From contig NZ_CP006841.1 of the NCBI RefSeq assembly GCF_001274895.1, forward strand, positions 2,356,001 through 2,420,000: a DNA stretch of 64,000 bases, read 5' to 3'. Under the pieces are notes generated by a model, which searched no databases, had not been told where the DNA came from, and saw only the letters and a program-made list of their open reading frames with translations. The stretch's first letter is position 1. Every line of letters begins with the position of its first letter. Shown in pieces: positions 16,444 to 25,563 of the stretch. Source of the stretch: Corynebacterium lactis RW2-5 (GTDB lineage Bacteria; Actinomycetota; Actinomycetes; Mycobacteriales; Mycobacteriaceae). Both the position numbers and the translations under genes were made by a program.

Positions 16444-17901
16444 CTACACGGCCACGGTATTGGCAAACTTGTGGACGTAGTTACGATCCGAGACCTTACC
16501 CAGCATCAGCTCCGGCTCGAGCCCGAACATCGACCAGCGAGTCTTCGTGGACCAGAGCAGCGACTCCGGCGTCGTGGTCCTGTGAAAACTGACCTGGTAG
16601 CCATCCGTGTGAACCCGAATGCGGGTATATCCGCCCGGGTAGCCCAGCGAGGCGCCGCGTTCGCAGAAGTCAGTCGAGCCGACATCCGCGATCCCCCTCC
16701 TGCTGCGATGCGTATGACCGGCGAAGATTCCCTTAACTCCTGGAGTCGCCGCCGCAATCTCCTGGAGCTTCTTCGACTGCGTCCAATCCATCATGAAAGC
16801 GGGACCACCGATGTGAGAGCGGACTGCGTCTCGGGTCAGGGGATGGTGCGCAAAGAGGATTGTCGGCCGATCCGGGTCACTCGCCAGCTCAGCTCTGACC
16901 GCCCTCATTTGCCGCTCATTAATGCGGCCGCCCGCATACCCAAACTCCGCGGTGTCCAAACCCATCAGGCGCACCTCCCCGACATTGGTGGCCCAATGCT
17001 GCTGTGTCGGTACGAGATGCTCGCTGAAGTAATCCGGGATATCGGTTTTGCCACGGCGAATGTCACGGCCACGCCGACCATTGATATTGGGCAGTCCAGG
17101 AGGGTGATTATCGTGGTTGCCACGGGTGACAAACCAATTCTTTCCGAAGTCCCCGAAGCCGTTCATCACCCGCAGAAATTCCGTGTACTCCTCCGGCCGG
17201 TTGCTGTCCGTACAGTCTCCATTGACGACGATGGTGTCAATACCGGCGGCCGACACCGTCTTGAGCAGTCCATCCAACTGCATAGAAGAAAAAGGCTGAT
17301 CGCCCGGCTCCGCCGATAGCCCGAAGTTTCCGATGCGGATACCGTCGTGATTCGGCTTTCCGATGTGCGTGTCATTCGTCAGGGCGAATGTGGCCAGATA
17401 CTGACCTTCCAGCGCCGGAAGCGTGGTGAATTCGCCGATGCATTCCGGCGCCGCACGGTTCATTGTCACGCCCAACGATGGAAGTGCCTTCGACCCGTCC
17501 GACCAGCATTCGAAGCGGTAGGCACGACCGGGCTCTAGCCCTTCCACCATGACGTGGTGATAACCGGACTCTGAAAAGCCCTCGTAGACAGTCTTTAGCT
17601 CACCGCCATCAGCCGGGGCAAGGAGTACCTTCTGCCCTGCGGGAACCGTAGGCTTGGCGAAACCATAGGCAGTCTGAACACCCGGGGCGTAGGTCGCCCA
17701 GGTAAAGGCAACCGAGGTGTCGGTCACAGTGATGACTTCCAAGTCGCTTGCCAGGACAACCATCGACTTTAGATCAGATTCTGTAAGCCCCAGACCCGAG
17801 GCCAGGCGCCCCACCCTCGCAGCTCCCGACGTCTTAGCAATAGCCACCGAGCTAGCGGCCAGAGCGGCGGCGGAAAGATACGCGCGACGGGAAATACTCA
17901 T
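16444..17901 (-). CDS. Tat-exported calcineurin-like metallophosphoesterase
   Basis: 485 residues starting MSISRRAYLSAAALAAS, a twin-arginine signal. An N-terminal fibronectin-like domain (residues 50-150) is followed by a metallophosphoesterase domain with NDTHIG, VVNGDCTD, RGNHDNH, FAHHP and AGHTHRS, which supply the dinuclear metal ligands. It should hydrolyse phosphomonoesters or diesters outside the cytoplasmic membrane; the substrate is unknown. It is divergent from the mmpS-like gene. Confidence 0.85.
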   Translation of the reverse strand: MSISRRAYLSAAALAASSVAIAKTSGAARVGRLASGLGLTESDLKSMVVLASDLEVITVTDTSVAFTWATYAPGVQTAYGFAKPTVPAGQKVLLAPADGGELKTVYEGFSESGYHHVMVEGLEPGRAYRFECWSDGSKALPSLGVTMNRAAPECIGEFTTLPALEGQYLATFALTNDTHIGKPNHDGIRIGNFGLSAEPGDQPFSSMQLDGLLKTVSAAGIDTIVVNGDCTDSNRPEEYTEFLRVMNGFGDFGKNWFVTRGNHDNHPPGLPNINGRRGRDIRRGKTDIPDYFSEHLVPTQQHWATNVGEVRLMGLDTAEFGYAGGRINERQMRAVRAELASDPDRPTILFAHHPLTRDAVRSHIGGPAFMMDWTQSKKLQEIAAATPGVKGIFAGHTHRSRRGIADVGSTDFCERGASLGYPGGYTRIRVHTDGYQVSFHRTTTPESLLWSTKTRWSMFGLEPELMLGKVSDRNYVHKFANTVAV

Positions 17902-18240
17902 GAAGAAAAACGATAGCCCTGCAATGTGAAAACTAGTTTAAAAATCCTCTAAATCTCGCGAACTATCCATTTTATTAGGGAAATAGAATGGTGGAGGTAT
18001 CGGAAGAAGCTCGAGGAGAAAACACGAGTCTCCCCCCCCCCGTCGTTGCTCCTGCCCCCTGTGGCTCCCTCCAGTTTTCCACACATGAGGACTGCAAACA
18101 GATTCGAAATAAATAAATACACAGTCCGGCGAGCTAGATACACCAAAGGGGTCCCGTTCCGAGAACCGTCGGTTTACCTTTTCTTCGGACTGCGGGATTG
18201 CCCAAAAATCGGCTTTTCGTTCCCCTAGGAGGAAACCATC
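17902..18240. other. Divergent intergenic region with a C10 homopolymer
   Basis: 339 bp between the phosphoesterase and mmpS-like starts, AT-rich in the middle, with no gene that I can support. It contains an uninterrupted run of ten C at 18032-18041, about 200 bp before the mmpS-like start, and a strong AGGAGG ribosome site at 18226-18231. The C10 tract is long enough to slip during replication. Confidence 0.6.
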
Positions 18241-18750
18241 ATGACCAGCCCGCAGAGCCCGAGTTCTGGCGACTACCCGCAGGAAAACGCTCCTCAAGTT
18301 ATCTACGTCAAAGAAAACCGTCCATGGTACAAGCGGGTCGGCTGCATCGTCGGCCTTGTTTTCGCCCTTTCCCTCATCGCTATCGTCGCGGGTTGCACCG
18401 CGCTCCTCGGCGGCGCGGTGAATGAGGTCGATAAGACAATGAATGAGGAGCACACAGTCACTTACAGCATCGAGGGCGACGCGCAGGACGCGAGCGTGAC
18501 TTACAACGTCGGCGAAGCGCAGACAGCCCAGGACACCAACGTCGCGGCTGGCTGGAGCAAGGACGTGAAGGTGAAGGGCTTCTTCGGCCCTTATCTCTCC
18601 GTTACCAACGGCATCAATGAATCCGGAGCGATTACCTGCAAGATCAGCGCAAACGGCAAGGTAATCACGGAAAACACTGCAACGGGTGAATTTGCCACCG
18701 CGTCGTGCAACACCACTGGCGACGACCTGCGTAAAGCATTCGAAGAGTAA
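18241..18750 (+). CDS. MmpS-family-like membrane protein without MmpL partner
   Basis: 169 residues: a cytoplasmic Pro/Ser-rich start, one transmembrane helix (CIVGLVFALSLIAIVAGC, about 38-58) and an extracytoplasmic beta domain. The C-terminal pattern (VTYSIEGDA, then ITCKISANGKVITENTATG with two Cys) matches MmpS accessory proteins of mycobacterial MmpL lipid or siderophore exporters. A strong AGGAGG precedes the ATG. No mmpL gene is next to it, so it is either an orphan partner or has an independent role. Confidence 0.7.
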   Translation: MTSPQSPSSGDYPQENAPQVIYVKENRPWYKRVGCIVGLVFALSLIAIVAGCTALLGGAVNEVDKTMNEEHTVTYSIEGDAQDASVTYNVGEAQTAQDTNVAAGWSKDVKVKGFFGPYLSVTNGINESGAITCKISANGKVITENTATGEFATASCNTTGDDLRKAFEE

Positions 18751-18823
18751 GAGCACTACAACAAGGATGCTGCGCTAGGGCCATCGAAGCTGCGCGCAGC
18801 CTGCTCTCACAGCGCAAGCAAAA

Positions 18824-18854
18824 CCCGCGCCCCATGGAGGAAACGGGGCGCGGG
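18824..18854 (-). terminator. Rho-independent terminator of the fadE operon
   Basis: CCCGCGCCCC (18824-18833) pairs perfectly with GGGGCGCGGG (18845-18854) across an 11-base loop. On the minus strand the stem is followed by TTTTGC, 87 bp after the acyl-CoA dehydrogenase stop. Confidence 0.75.
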
Positions 18855-18940
18855 CAATTGTGGCTGTAAGCAAGAAAGGCCTAGTGCCTCAAATCTGGCC
18901 GGGGTGTCGCATTCCCCCAAGCGTATGAAGCCTGCAGGTT

Positions 18941-20152
18941 TTACTTCAGTTCCTTGGAGGACAGGCCCAGCGTGCGGCGAGCGACGACCAGCTGCTGAAT
19001 CTGCTGGGTACCCTCGAAGATGTCGAGGATCTTGACGTCGCGGGACCACTTCTCCAGCAGGTTACGCTCAGAGTAACCGAAAGTACCGGCCAGCTGCACA
19101 GCACGCAGGCAGATCTCGGTGCCGGCGCGGCCTGCCTTAGCCTTACACTCGGAAGCCTCCAAGGTGTTCGGCTGCTTGTTGTCTGCCATCCACGCGGCGC
19201 GCAGGGTCAGCAGGTAAGCGGCCTCCCAGTCGGACTCCAGCTTCAGGTACTCGGCAGCAGCTGCAGACTGGGAGTGAGCGGGCTTGTCGTAGTCGATCTC
19301 AACGCCAGCCTCTTCCAGGATGCGACGCAACTCTTCGAGAGCTGCGCGGGAGACGCCGATTGCCATGCCGGCGACCAGCGGACGAGTGTTGTCAAAGGTC
19401 GCCATAGCACCGGCGAAGGACTTCTTAACGTCGATGTCCGGAGAACCGAGCAGGTTCTCCTTCGGAACGCGGACGTTGTCCAGTCGCAGCACTGCGGTGT
19501 CGGAAGCGCGGATACCGAGCTTCTCTTCCAGGCGCTCAACGGTGAAGCCCGGAGTGCCCTTCTTAACCAGGAAGGACTTGATGGCTGCGCGCCCCTTGGA
19601 CTTGTCCAGGGTTGCCCAAACAACAACAGAGTCGGAGCGCTCGCCGGAGGTGACGAAGATTTTCTCACCGTTGATGACGTACTCGTCACCATCGAGCTTC
19701 GCGGTGGTGGACACTGCGGAAGAGTCGGAGCCGAAAGACGGCTCGGTGATAGCCATGGAAGCCCAGGTCTTACCGAAGGCCTCCAGCTGCTCGTCGGTCG
19801 CAACAGCCGCGATAGCAGCGTTGCCGAGGCCCTGGTACGGCATGGACAGGGTCAGTCCGACATCACCCCAGCAGGTTTCGATGACATTGAGCAGCGAAGC
19901 CATGTTGCCACCGTTCTTGACGCCAGTGCGCTGCTTCTTCTTCTCATCGCCACGTCCGCCGGACGCACCGGAGAAGCTGCGTCCGCCGTCCGCCATGCCG
20001 TCCATCATGGAGGCCAGCGTGTCGAGCTCCTTAGGGTACTCGTGCTCGGCGATGTCGTACTTGCGGGAAATCGGTCGGAAGATCTCAGCGGCGGCCTGAT
20101 GCGCCTGGGACGCGCCCGCCTTGAGGAACTTCGGCAGTTCGAGGTTAATCAT
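18941..20152 (-). CDS. Acyl-CoA dehydrogenase (FadE23-like)
   Basis: A 403-residue flavoenzyme of beta-oxidation type. FAD- and substrate-binding motifs are seen in ITEPSFGSDSS and INGEKIFVTSG. The C-terminal FEGTQQIQ is where the catalytic Glu of many acyl-CoA dehydrogenases lies. GAGGAAAG precedes the ATG. The 40-bp gap from the second dehydrogenase upstream implies an operon. The pair (468 + 403 residues, in this order) resembles fadE24-fadE23 of M. tuberculosis. Substrate unknown. Confidence 0.88.
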   Translation of the reverse strand: MINLELPKFLKAGASQAHQAAAEIFRPISRKYDIAEHEYPKELDTLASMMDGMADGGRSFSGASGGRGDEKKKQRTGVKNGGNMASLLNVIETCWGDVGLTLSMPYQGLGNAAIAAVATDEQLEAFGKTWASMAITEPSFGSDSSAVSTTAKLDGDEYVINGEKIFVTSGERSDSVVVWATLDKSKGRAAIKSFLVKKGTPGFTVERLEEKLGIRASDTAVLRLDNVRVPKENLLGSPDIDVKKSFAGAMATFDNTRPLVAGMAIGVSRAALEELRRILEEAGVEIDYDKPAHSQSAAAAEYLKLESDWEAAYLLTLRAAWMADNKQPNTLEASECKAKAGRAGTEICLRAVQLAGTFGYSERNLLEKWSRDVKILDIFEGTQQIQQLVVARRTLGLSSKELK

Positions 20153-20192
20153 TTTCTTTCCTCTTTATCTTTAGGCTGAAGTGTCTAGCGGT

Positions 20193-21599
20193 TTACAGAA
20201 CAATGACGCCTTCGGCGACACCGATAGCGCGAAGGTTGCGGTACCAACGCTCCACCGGGTGTTCCTTGGTGAAGCCGTGGCCACCGAGCAGCTGGACGCC
20301 GTCGGAACCGATCTTCATGCCCTTCTCGGTAGCGAAGGTCTTGGCCAGGGCTGCCTCGCGGGCGAAGCCTCGGCCTTGGTCGGCGCGGGAGGCGCCGCGG
20401 AGAGTAATCATGCGCAGGCCGTCGAGCTCAATCTTGATGTCGGCGACCATGAAGGCAACCGCCTGGCGGTGTGAAATCGGTTCGCCGAATGCCTGACGCT
20501 CGTTGACGTAAGGAATGACGTAGTCGAGAACTGCCTGGCAGGTACCCATTGCCAGCGCTGCCCAGCCGAGGCGGGAGCGACGCAGAACGTCGAGGTACGC
20601 TTCCTCGCGCTCCTGCGCGGAACGCTCGGCGCCACCGAGAATGTTCTCGACCGGGACTTTGACGTCCTTCAGGACAACGCGGCCCATAGCGGCGCCACGC
20701 AGACCCATCGACGGATCGGCCTCAACATGCAGGCCCTCGGTGTCGGACTCGACGATGACCAGAGCGGGCTTGCCCTCCAGCTCAACACCGACGACGAAGA
20801 GCTCAGCTGCGCCGGCGTTCGGAACGAAGGACTTCACGCCGTTGAGTACCAGGGAGTCACCCTCGCGCTTGGCGGTGGTCTCCGGCGCCTTGGCGTCGAA
20901 AAGCGGGCGCGGCTCGGCGAGGACGACGGCAGCGGCGGGGACATCCTCACCAGCGAAGGCCGGGAGGTAGGTCTTCTGCTGGGAGTCGGAGCCGTGAGCG
21001 GTCAGGGTCGCGGCGACACCAGCCGGTGCCAGAACCGCGAGGGCTAGGCCCATGTCACCGTAGGACAGGGCTTCGGCGACAAGAGCGTTGGTGGTGACGT
21101 CCTCGCCAGTGGCGATTCCCTCGTAGGCCTCGGGAACGTTGATCATAGTGACGCCGAGCTCGGAGGCCTCGGAGACGAGGTTCTCCGGCGGGGTCGCGTC
21201 GTGGTCGGACTGATAGGCGGTCTCACGCAGGCGAGACTCGGCGAACTCCTTGACCGTCTCGACGATCATCTGCTGATCCTCAGTCGGGGTCAGGTCAAAG
21301 AGCTTCTTCGCCTTTTCCTCTGCAGCGGCATCCGCGGCGGCCTGCGCCTCGGCGGCCGGGCGCTCCGGCTTACCCGAGCCAGCAATCTTCTTAAACTGAC
21401 GGTTCGCAGCACCAAGGGTCTTGAAACCGGATTTGGTGGACTGGTACACCACGCGGTCGATCTTGGGCTGAAGGTCGTACTTCTGGGCGAAGTCCGAACC
21501 AGTAATCGACGTGATGAACCGCATTGCCGCTCCGATAGCGTCGCGACCAGGGTTGTTGCGGCCGACGGTCGAATCTTCGCGGTTCTTCTTCTCGCTCAT
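20193..21599 (-). CDS. Acyl-CoA dehydrogenase (FadE24-like)
   Basis: 468 residues from ATG 21599 (MSEKKNRED, with AAAGG upstream). An unusual N-terminal extension of about 110 residues with an Ala/Glu/Lys-rich coiled stretch precedes the acyl-CoA dehydrogenase fold (LTPTEDQQMIVETVKEFAE onward). The C-terminus ends GVAEGVIVL, shorter than the IYEGT...IQ ending of the partner protein. Operon with the FadE23-like gene; the two may form a heteromeric enzyme, as known for several actinobacterial FadE pairs. A GlxR-like site is 55 bp upstream. Confidence 0.85.
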   Translation of the reverse strand: MSEKKNREDSTVGRNNPGRDAIGAAMRFITSITGSDFAQKYDLQPKIDRVVYQSTKSGFKTLGAANRQFKKIAGSGKPERPAAEAQAAADAAAEEKAKKLFDLTPTEDQQMIVETVKEFAESRLRETAYQSDHDATPPENLVSEASELGVTMINVPEAYEGIATGEDVTTNALVAEALSYGDMGLALAVLAPAGVAATLTAHGSDSQQKTYLPAFAGEDVPAAAVVLAEPRPLFDAKAPETTAKREGDSLVLNGVKSFVPNAGAAELFVVGVELEGKPALVIVESDTEGLHVEADPSMGLRGAAMGRVVLKDVKVPVENILGGAERSAQEREEAYLDVLRRSRLGWAALAMGTCQAVLDYVIPYVNERQAFGEPISHRQAVAFMVADIKIELDGLRMITLRGASRADQGRGFAREAALAKTFATEKGMKIGSDGVQLLGGHGFTKEHPVERWYRNLRAIGVAEGVIVL

Positions 21600-21653
21600 G
21601 TGATCATGGCCTTTCGAGTCAGAACTATTACTCGCATAACAATAAATCAATTA

Positions 21654-21669
21654 CGTGACCGCTATCACA
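21654..21669. promoter_or_regulatory. GlxR/CRP-like site between fadE operon and DUF5692 gene
   Basis: CGTGA-CCGCTA-TCACA: one mismatch from the GlxR consensus TGTGA-N6-TCACA, inside a longer 9-base-arm dyad (ATTACGTGA / TCACATAAT, one mismatch). It is 55 bp upstream of the fadE start and about 217 bp upstream of the divergent DUF5692-like gene. Confidence 0.6.
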
Positions 21670-21886
21670 TAATTTCGAAAATCGACCCTAGGCAACAGAG
21701 TTTCGCGGACTTTCGGTTACCCCCGTAAGCCTGCGACCTGCGATTGTTCCGCTCTTCATGTTGGTCAGAAGAATCGTTACACATTCCGGAGTAGCGTAAG
21801 AAGTAGAGGCTCACCAGCACAGGCGAACCAAACGCACGCAAAAACTGAATACAAACATCAAAATCGCCGCCTACTTAGGACACACC

Positions 21887-22918
21887 ATGTGGCCCTCAAT
21901 CCCCGCTCCGAACTACCCGACGCTCTTCTTCTTTGAATCCGGTCAGTGGTGGGACTACGCGATGCTTGTCATCGTCACCGTCGCACTAGCCGCGACCGCA
22001 TGGATGGCGCAGCGCAGCAAGGCCGTGGTCGTAGCCGTTTTCGTTGTAATCCCCCTGCTTCTCACCATTTTCTGGTGGCCATACTCGACCGAAGGGACAA
22101 ATTCGGCGGGCTGGTTCCCCATCGTCAAGCAGTATTCCGCCCTGGCGGGAAGCCTCTGCCTGGTCGCTCTGCAGTACTCGAAGAAGCTGCGCTACAACAA
22201 GTGGTACCTGCTAATCCCGCCGTTCATCCTGGCAATCAACATCGCCGAGGCCGTCGTCCGCGACTTCCAGTGCTACTACATCCACGGCATCGACCCGGCG
22301 CAGGGCATGGCAACCTGGGGCGGGCCGTGGAACATCATGAACGGAATCGCTGGCATCCTGAACCTGCTGGCAATCTCCGGCTGGATGGGCATCTTCGTGG
22401 CTAAGGGGCGCAACCGAGCCATCATCTGGGGCGACCTGACCATCTGGTGGATCATCGCCTACGACGCCTGGAACATCGCCTACGTCTACAACTGCCTAGC
22501 CGACCGCGCCTGGTACTCCGGCGTCGCCCTGCTGGCATCCTGCACCATCCCTGCCCTGTTCAAGTGGGGGCGTGGCTCCTGGATCCAGTACCGCGCCTAC
22601 ACGCTGACCTTGTGGTCGGCGGTCGTACTAACCTTCCCGCATTTCATGCAGGACTCGATGTTCGCCCACCGTTCGGCGCACAACCCCACGGCACTGTTCA
22701 CACTCTCCACAATCGCCCTTGTCCTCAATATCGCCGTATTCGCCTACCACGCGTGGCGCATCGCTTCCCGACGCCGCAACCCATTCGTCCAGGAGGTCTA
22801 CTCCGACTCCGCGGATTATGTGGCGCTTGTCCGGGACAATGCGACTCCACAGGACCAGGACCGCATTGCCGCGCGCATCGGCTCCGACGCGGTGACGCTG
22901 GGGTACCGCGACCGCTGA
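21887..22918 (+). CDS. DUF5692-like polytopic membrane protein, copy A
   Basis: 343 residues, about eight to nine hydrophobic helices and rich in Trp and Tyr. It contains PWNIMNGIAGILNLLAISGW and IAYDAWNIAYVYNCLAD, the pattern I associate with DUF5692 (integral membrane proteins of unknown function); the family name is from memory. The C-terminal 45 residues are a soluble acidic tail (SADYVALVRDN...). It shares the IAYDxWNxAxxYNxLAD core with copy B at 24379. An SRPBCC gene lies between the copies on the opposite strand. No good ribosome site precedes the ATG (only a weak GGAC). Confidence 0.8.
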   Translation: MWPSIPAPNYPTLFFFESGQWWDYAMLVIVTVALAATAWMAQRSKAVVVAVFVVIPLLLTIFWWPYSTEGTNSAGWFPIVKQYSALAGSLCLVALQYSKKLRYNKWYLLIPPFILAINIAEAVVRDFQCYYIHGIDPAQGMATWGGPWNIMNGIAGILNLLAISGWMGIFVAKGRNRAIIWGDLTIWWIIAYDAWNIAYVYNCLADRAWYSGVALLASCTIPALFKWGRGSWIQYRAYTLTLWSAVVLTFPHFMQDSMFAHRSAHNPTALFTLSTIALVLNIAVFAYHAWRIASRRRNPFVQEVYSDSADYVALVRDNATPQDQDRIAARIGSDAVTLGYRDR

Positions 22919-22971
22919 GGCAGACGGGATTGATTGCCACGGGGCCTCCGCGGCGCATAGTCCCAAGACAA

Positions 22972-23039
22972 TTTTTGCCAGCTTTTTGTACGAAGTAAGC
23001 CGAGTTTTCTCGCTACTTCCTACAAAAAGCTGGCAAAAA
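22972..23039. repeat. Long palindromic element, copy 1
   Basis: Two 26-base arms (22972-22997 and 23014-23039, one mismatch) starting TTTTTGCCAGCTTTTTGTA on the left and ending with its complement. They flank a 16-base loop that begins AGCC and holds its own CGAG/CTCG pair. The same element, with matching arms and the same loop length, is at 48118-48183. Both copies lie just after a plus-strand stop codon. Confidence 0.85.
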
Positions 23040-23094
23040 CATTGGAATGGAGGACGGGAGGAAGGGACAGAAGGAAGGGGAGGCCCCTCCCCCA

Positions 23095-24144
23095 CTACTT
23101 ATTGGACTTCTTGCCCCAGCCCTTCAAGTAGGTGCGCTCGCGCTTCTGGCGAATCTGCTCGTCCCAGGAGAACTTCGGTTCCTCCCAGTCCACGTAGTAT
23201 TCCTCGTCGAGTTTGCCGTCCCACGGGGTGCCCGGCCCCTTAGGCGGCCAGGACGGATCCTCGGTCTTCGGCGGGCGAATCTCCGCCGATGCCGGGCATT
23301 GCCGCCCGTACTGGAACCACTGCGTGTAGGTGTCCTCGAACAGCTCGGTGCCGTCCCAACGCCCGGCCGGGGTCTTGGAACCGAAGAAGCGTCCGCCCAG
23401 CACACCTCGCATGAACTTGCCCTGGTGCTGCTGCTTCTTGCGGAACTCCGCCACACGCTTGATGTAGTTGTTCTGCAGGCGCGTCATGCAGCCACCAATC
23501 AGCTCGATATTGACCCAGTTAATCGCCCCAGGAAGCGGAGTATCCGGTTCGTAACCAATACGCCAGTGATTAATCAGCCGGGTGCGCTCGCCCTTCAACG
23601 GGATGGTGTAGAAGCACCAGGCCGCTGCGAAGTGTGTCATCGTCGGGTAGCGGAAGGCATAAGACCCGGGCGCTGCCGGTGGATTCTTGGTGTCCACCCA
23701 CTGCACCAGGTATTTGCCGGGCACCACGTCGGCCCACTCCATGGACATGCCCTGGAAGTCGAAGGCGGCGATGTCGCCGGGGACCATCGAGTCCGGCTGC
23801 TGGAACTCCTCCTGGATTTCGTAGCTGTTGTAAAACGGCAGCCGAGCGAAGGCGCGCTCCAGAAACTCCGAGGAAAACGAGCCGGACTTGTTCGCGCCGA
23901 TTTGCTTGAGGATGCGCCACACCGCGTAGGCCGGCGCATCAATCTCAATGGCGTACGTCGAGGAGTAGCCGTTGGAGTAGTTCGCGTCGATCAGGTCGTC
24001 GCCCGGGTATTTCCACGCCTGCTCCTCCGGCGTTGCCTTGCCGCTTAGCTGACTGAACGCGTACATTCCGCCGAGCACCGCCGCGGCCGCCGTAGTTCCG
24101 CCTGCCGCAAGCGCGCCGAATCCTGGTTTTGGAAAGCCTCCCAT
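23095..24144 (-). CDS. Membrane-anchored SRPBCC (START-like) protein
   Basis: 349 residues from ATG 24144 (GAGGG about nine bases upstream; longer starts are possible). A Gly/Ala-rich hydrophobic N-terminal segment (about residues 8-35) looks like a signal anchor. The body resembles the SRPBCC/START fold, which holds hydrophobic ligands: YAIEIDAPAYAVWRILKQIG opens the domain and HFAAAWCFYTIPL...TRLINHWRIGY continues it. The C-terminal 100 residues are Trp/Pro-rich and unfamiliar. It lies between two paralogous membrane proteins, suggesting one functional unit. Ligand unknown. Confidence 0.7.
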   Translation of the reverse strand: MGGFPKPGFGALAAGGTTAAAAVLGGMYAFSQLSGKATPEEQAWKYPGDDLIDANYSNGYSSTYAIEIDAPAYAVWRILKQIGANKSGSFSSEFLERAFARLPFYNSYEIQEEFQQPDSMVPGDIAAFDFQGMSMEWADVVPGKYLVQWVDTKNPPAAPGSYAFRYPTMTHFAAAWCFYTIPLKGERTRLINHWRIGYEPDTPLPGAINWVNIELIGGCMTRLQNNYIKRVAEFRKKQQHQGKFMRGVLGGRFFGSKTPAGRWDGTELFEDTYTQWFQYGRQCPASAEIRPPKTEDPSWPPKGPGTPWDGKLDEEYYVDWEEPKFSWDEQIRQKRERTYLKGWGKKSNK

Positions 24145-24273
24145 GACACCATCACCCTCTTCTTCCAAGAGAAAACGATTATTGGATTTTAGGATCTAGC
24201 TAGGCCTGCTTGCCGGCACCCAAAGGGCGCCTGAAATGCAGTGAGAAGAAGTTACTACCAGAATTATAGCACC

Positions 24274-24299
24274 TTTACACTTTCGGGCGTAGTGTGAAA
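24274..24299. promoter_or_regulatory. Imperfect dyad between SRPBCC and DUF5692 copy B
   Basis: TTTACACT (24274-24281) and AGTGTGAAA (24291-24299) around a nine-base centre, in the 234-bp divergent gap. The size and place fit a TetR-type operator; no regulator gene is adjacent. Confidence 0.35.
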
Positions 24300-24378
24300 T
24301 TAGGTACTGCAATTCAGCCCTAATCCAGTCTCAGTTTGAGTCTTTAATATCTCAACCCAACTAACGAATGGCGAGACA

Positions 24379-25563
24379 ATGCAATCGCTTTTTCTCTGGG
24401 AAATCGGCACACCGATCGTCTACGTGACGTGGTTCGTCGTCTTCGCAGCCCAGATCGCAATCTCTGAAATCAACCGCCGCTGGAACTGGACCATCTTCGT
24501 CCTCTGGACAATCGGCGGCATCGCCCTCATGCCCTACGCCGCGCTGCATGGCACACCGATGGTGGGCTGGTTCCCCTTCGGCAAGTACGCCATCATGGTC
24601 GCCACCGCCACCATGACCGGTTTCCTGCTCTGGTACGGCAAACGCAACCCCGAAAAGGCGCACCGCTACGCCCTCTGGTTCGGTGTCGCCCTGTGGATTG
24701 GCCTGGCCGCTAACATCATGGAGGCTAACATCCGCGACGTGACCATCTTCTTCGAGGCCGACAACTACCTGCGCTGCGCCGCAGACCCGGCCTGTCTGAA
24801 GCAAATCAACGACGCCCACGTCGGCATCGACATGATCAATGGGCTCCCGGAGACCAGGGGAATCGAGGCGGCCGTCGGCACGCCCGAGTGGTACACGACA
24901 GTAGCGGCGAACTTCCAGGCCTCGGGCGTCGGCATCGACCCGGCGACGGGCTTCCGCACCATCGGCGGCTACTGGAACCTGCTGACCGCGGCGGCGGGCG
25001 CGCTCAACATCATCACGATTACGGGCCTGGGCTCGATCTTCATCACGTCCAACCCGGCGCAAAAAGTCCGCGGCCTGATCTGGCCGGACATGCTGTGGCC
25101 GTGGGTTATCGCCTACGACCTGTGGAATCACGCATTCCTCTACAACGCGCTGGCCGACTACACCTGGTACTGCACCCTCGCGCTACTACTCGCCTGCACC
25201 GTGCCGGCGTTTACCTGGGCAAAGGGCCAGTGGCTGTGGTTCCGCTGCTTTACGCTCATGTTCTGGATCGCAGCCAACAATCTCCTGCCGGAGATCCTGG
25301 TGCCGCCGAGTTCGATTACGAACTTCTCCACCATGAACCCCACCGCCAACGCGGTATGCGCCTGGGCTGCGTTCCTATTCAATGTTGGCCTGTTCGGCTA
25401 CTGGATTTACCGCATCCGCGTCACCGGCAGGAACCCGTGGAAGGACCCACTGTTTACCAATCTCGGCGAATTCCGCGAAATCATGCGCCTGCATGCCGAC
25501 GACTCCGACAAGCACTTCATCGCAGCAAAGGCCGGTAAAACGCCGAGCGAGCTGGGGCTCTAG
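24379..25563 (+). CDS. DUF5692-like polytopic membrane protein, copy B
   Basis: 394 residues, paralogous to the protein at 21887: it keeps [17 protein letters not shown] and a soluble tail ([25 protein letters not shown] is the analogue of the copy A tail). It carries an additional loop of about 55 residues (residues 125-180) with two Cys (RCAADPACL) that is absent from copy A. Around nine hydrophobic helices, Trp-rich. Its stop overlaps the lysS stop on the opposite strand by four bases. Confidence 0.8.
   Translation: MQSLFLWEIGTPIVYVTWFVVFAAQIAISEINRRWNWTIFVLWTIGGIALMPYAALHGTPMVGWFPFGKYAIMVATATMTGFLLWYGKRNPEKAHRYALWFGVALWIGLAANIMEANIRDVTIFFEADNYLRCAADPACLKQINDAHVGIDMINGLPETRGIEAAVGTPEWYTTVAANFQASGVGIDPATGFRTIGGYWNLLTAAAGALNIITITGLGSIFITSNPAQKVRGLIWPDMLWPWVIAYDLWNHAFLYNALADYTWYCTLALLLACTVPAFTWAKGQWLWFRCFTLMFWIAANNLLPEILVPPSSITNFSTMNPTANAVCAWAAFLFNVGLFGYWIYRIRVTGRNPWKDPLFTNLGEFREIMRLHADDSDKHFIAAKAGKTPSELGL

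Noticed and set aside
22972-23039. Palindromic element as an ordinary terminator
   Set aside because: Although it follows a stop codon, the stem is followed by A-rich sequence rather than Ts, and the same element recurs at 48118; a repeat is the better description.
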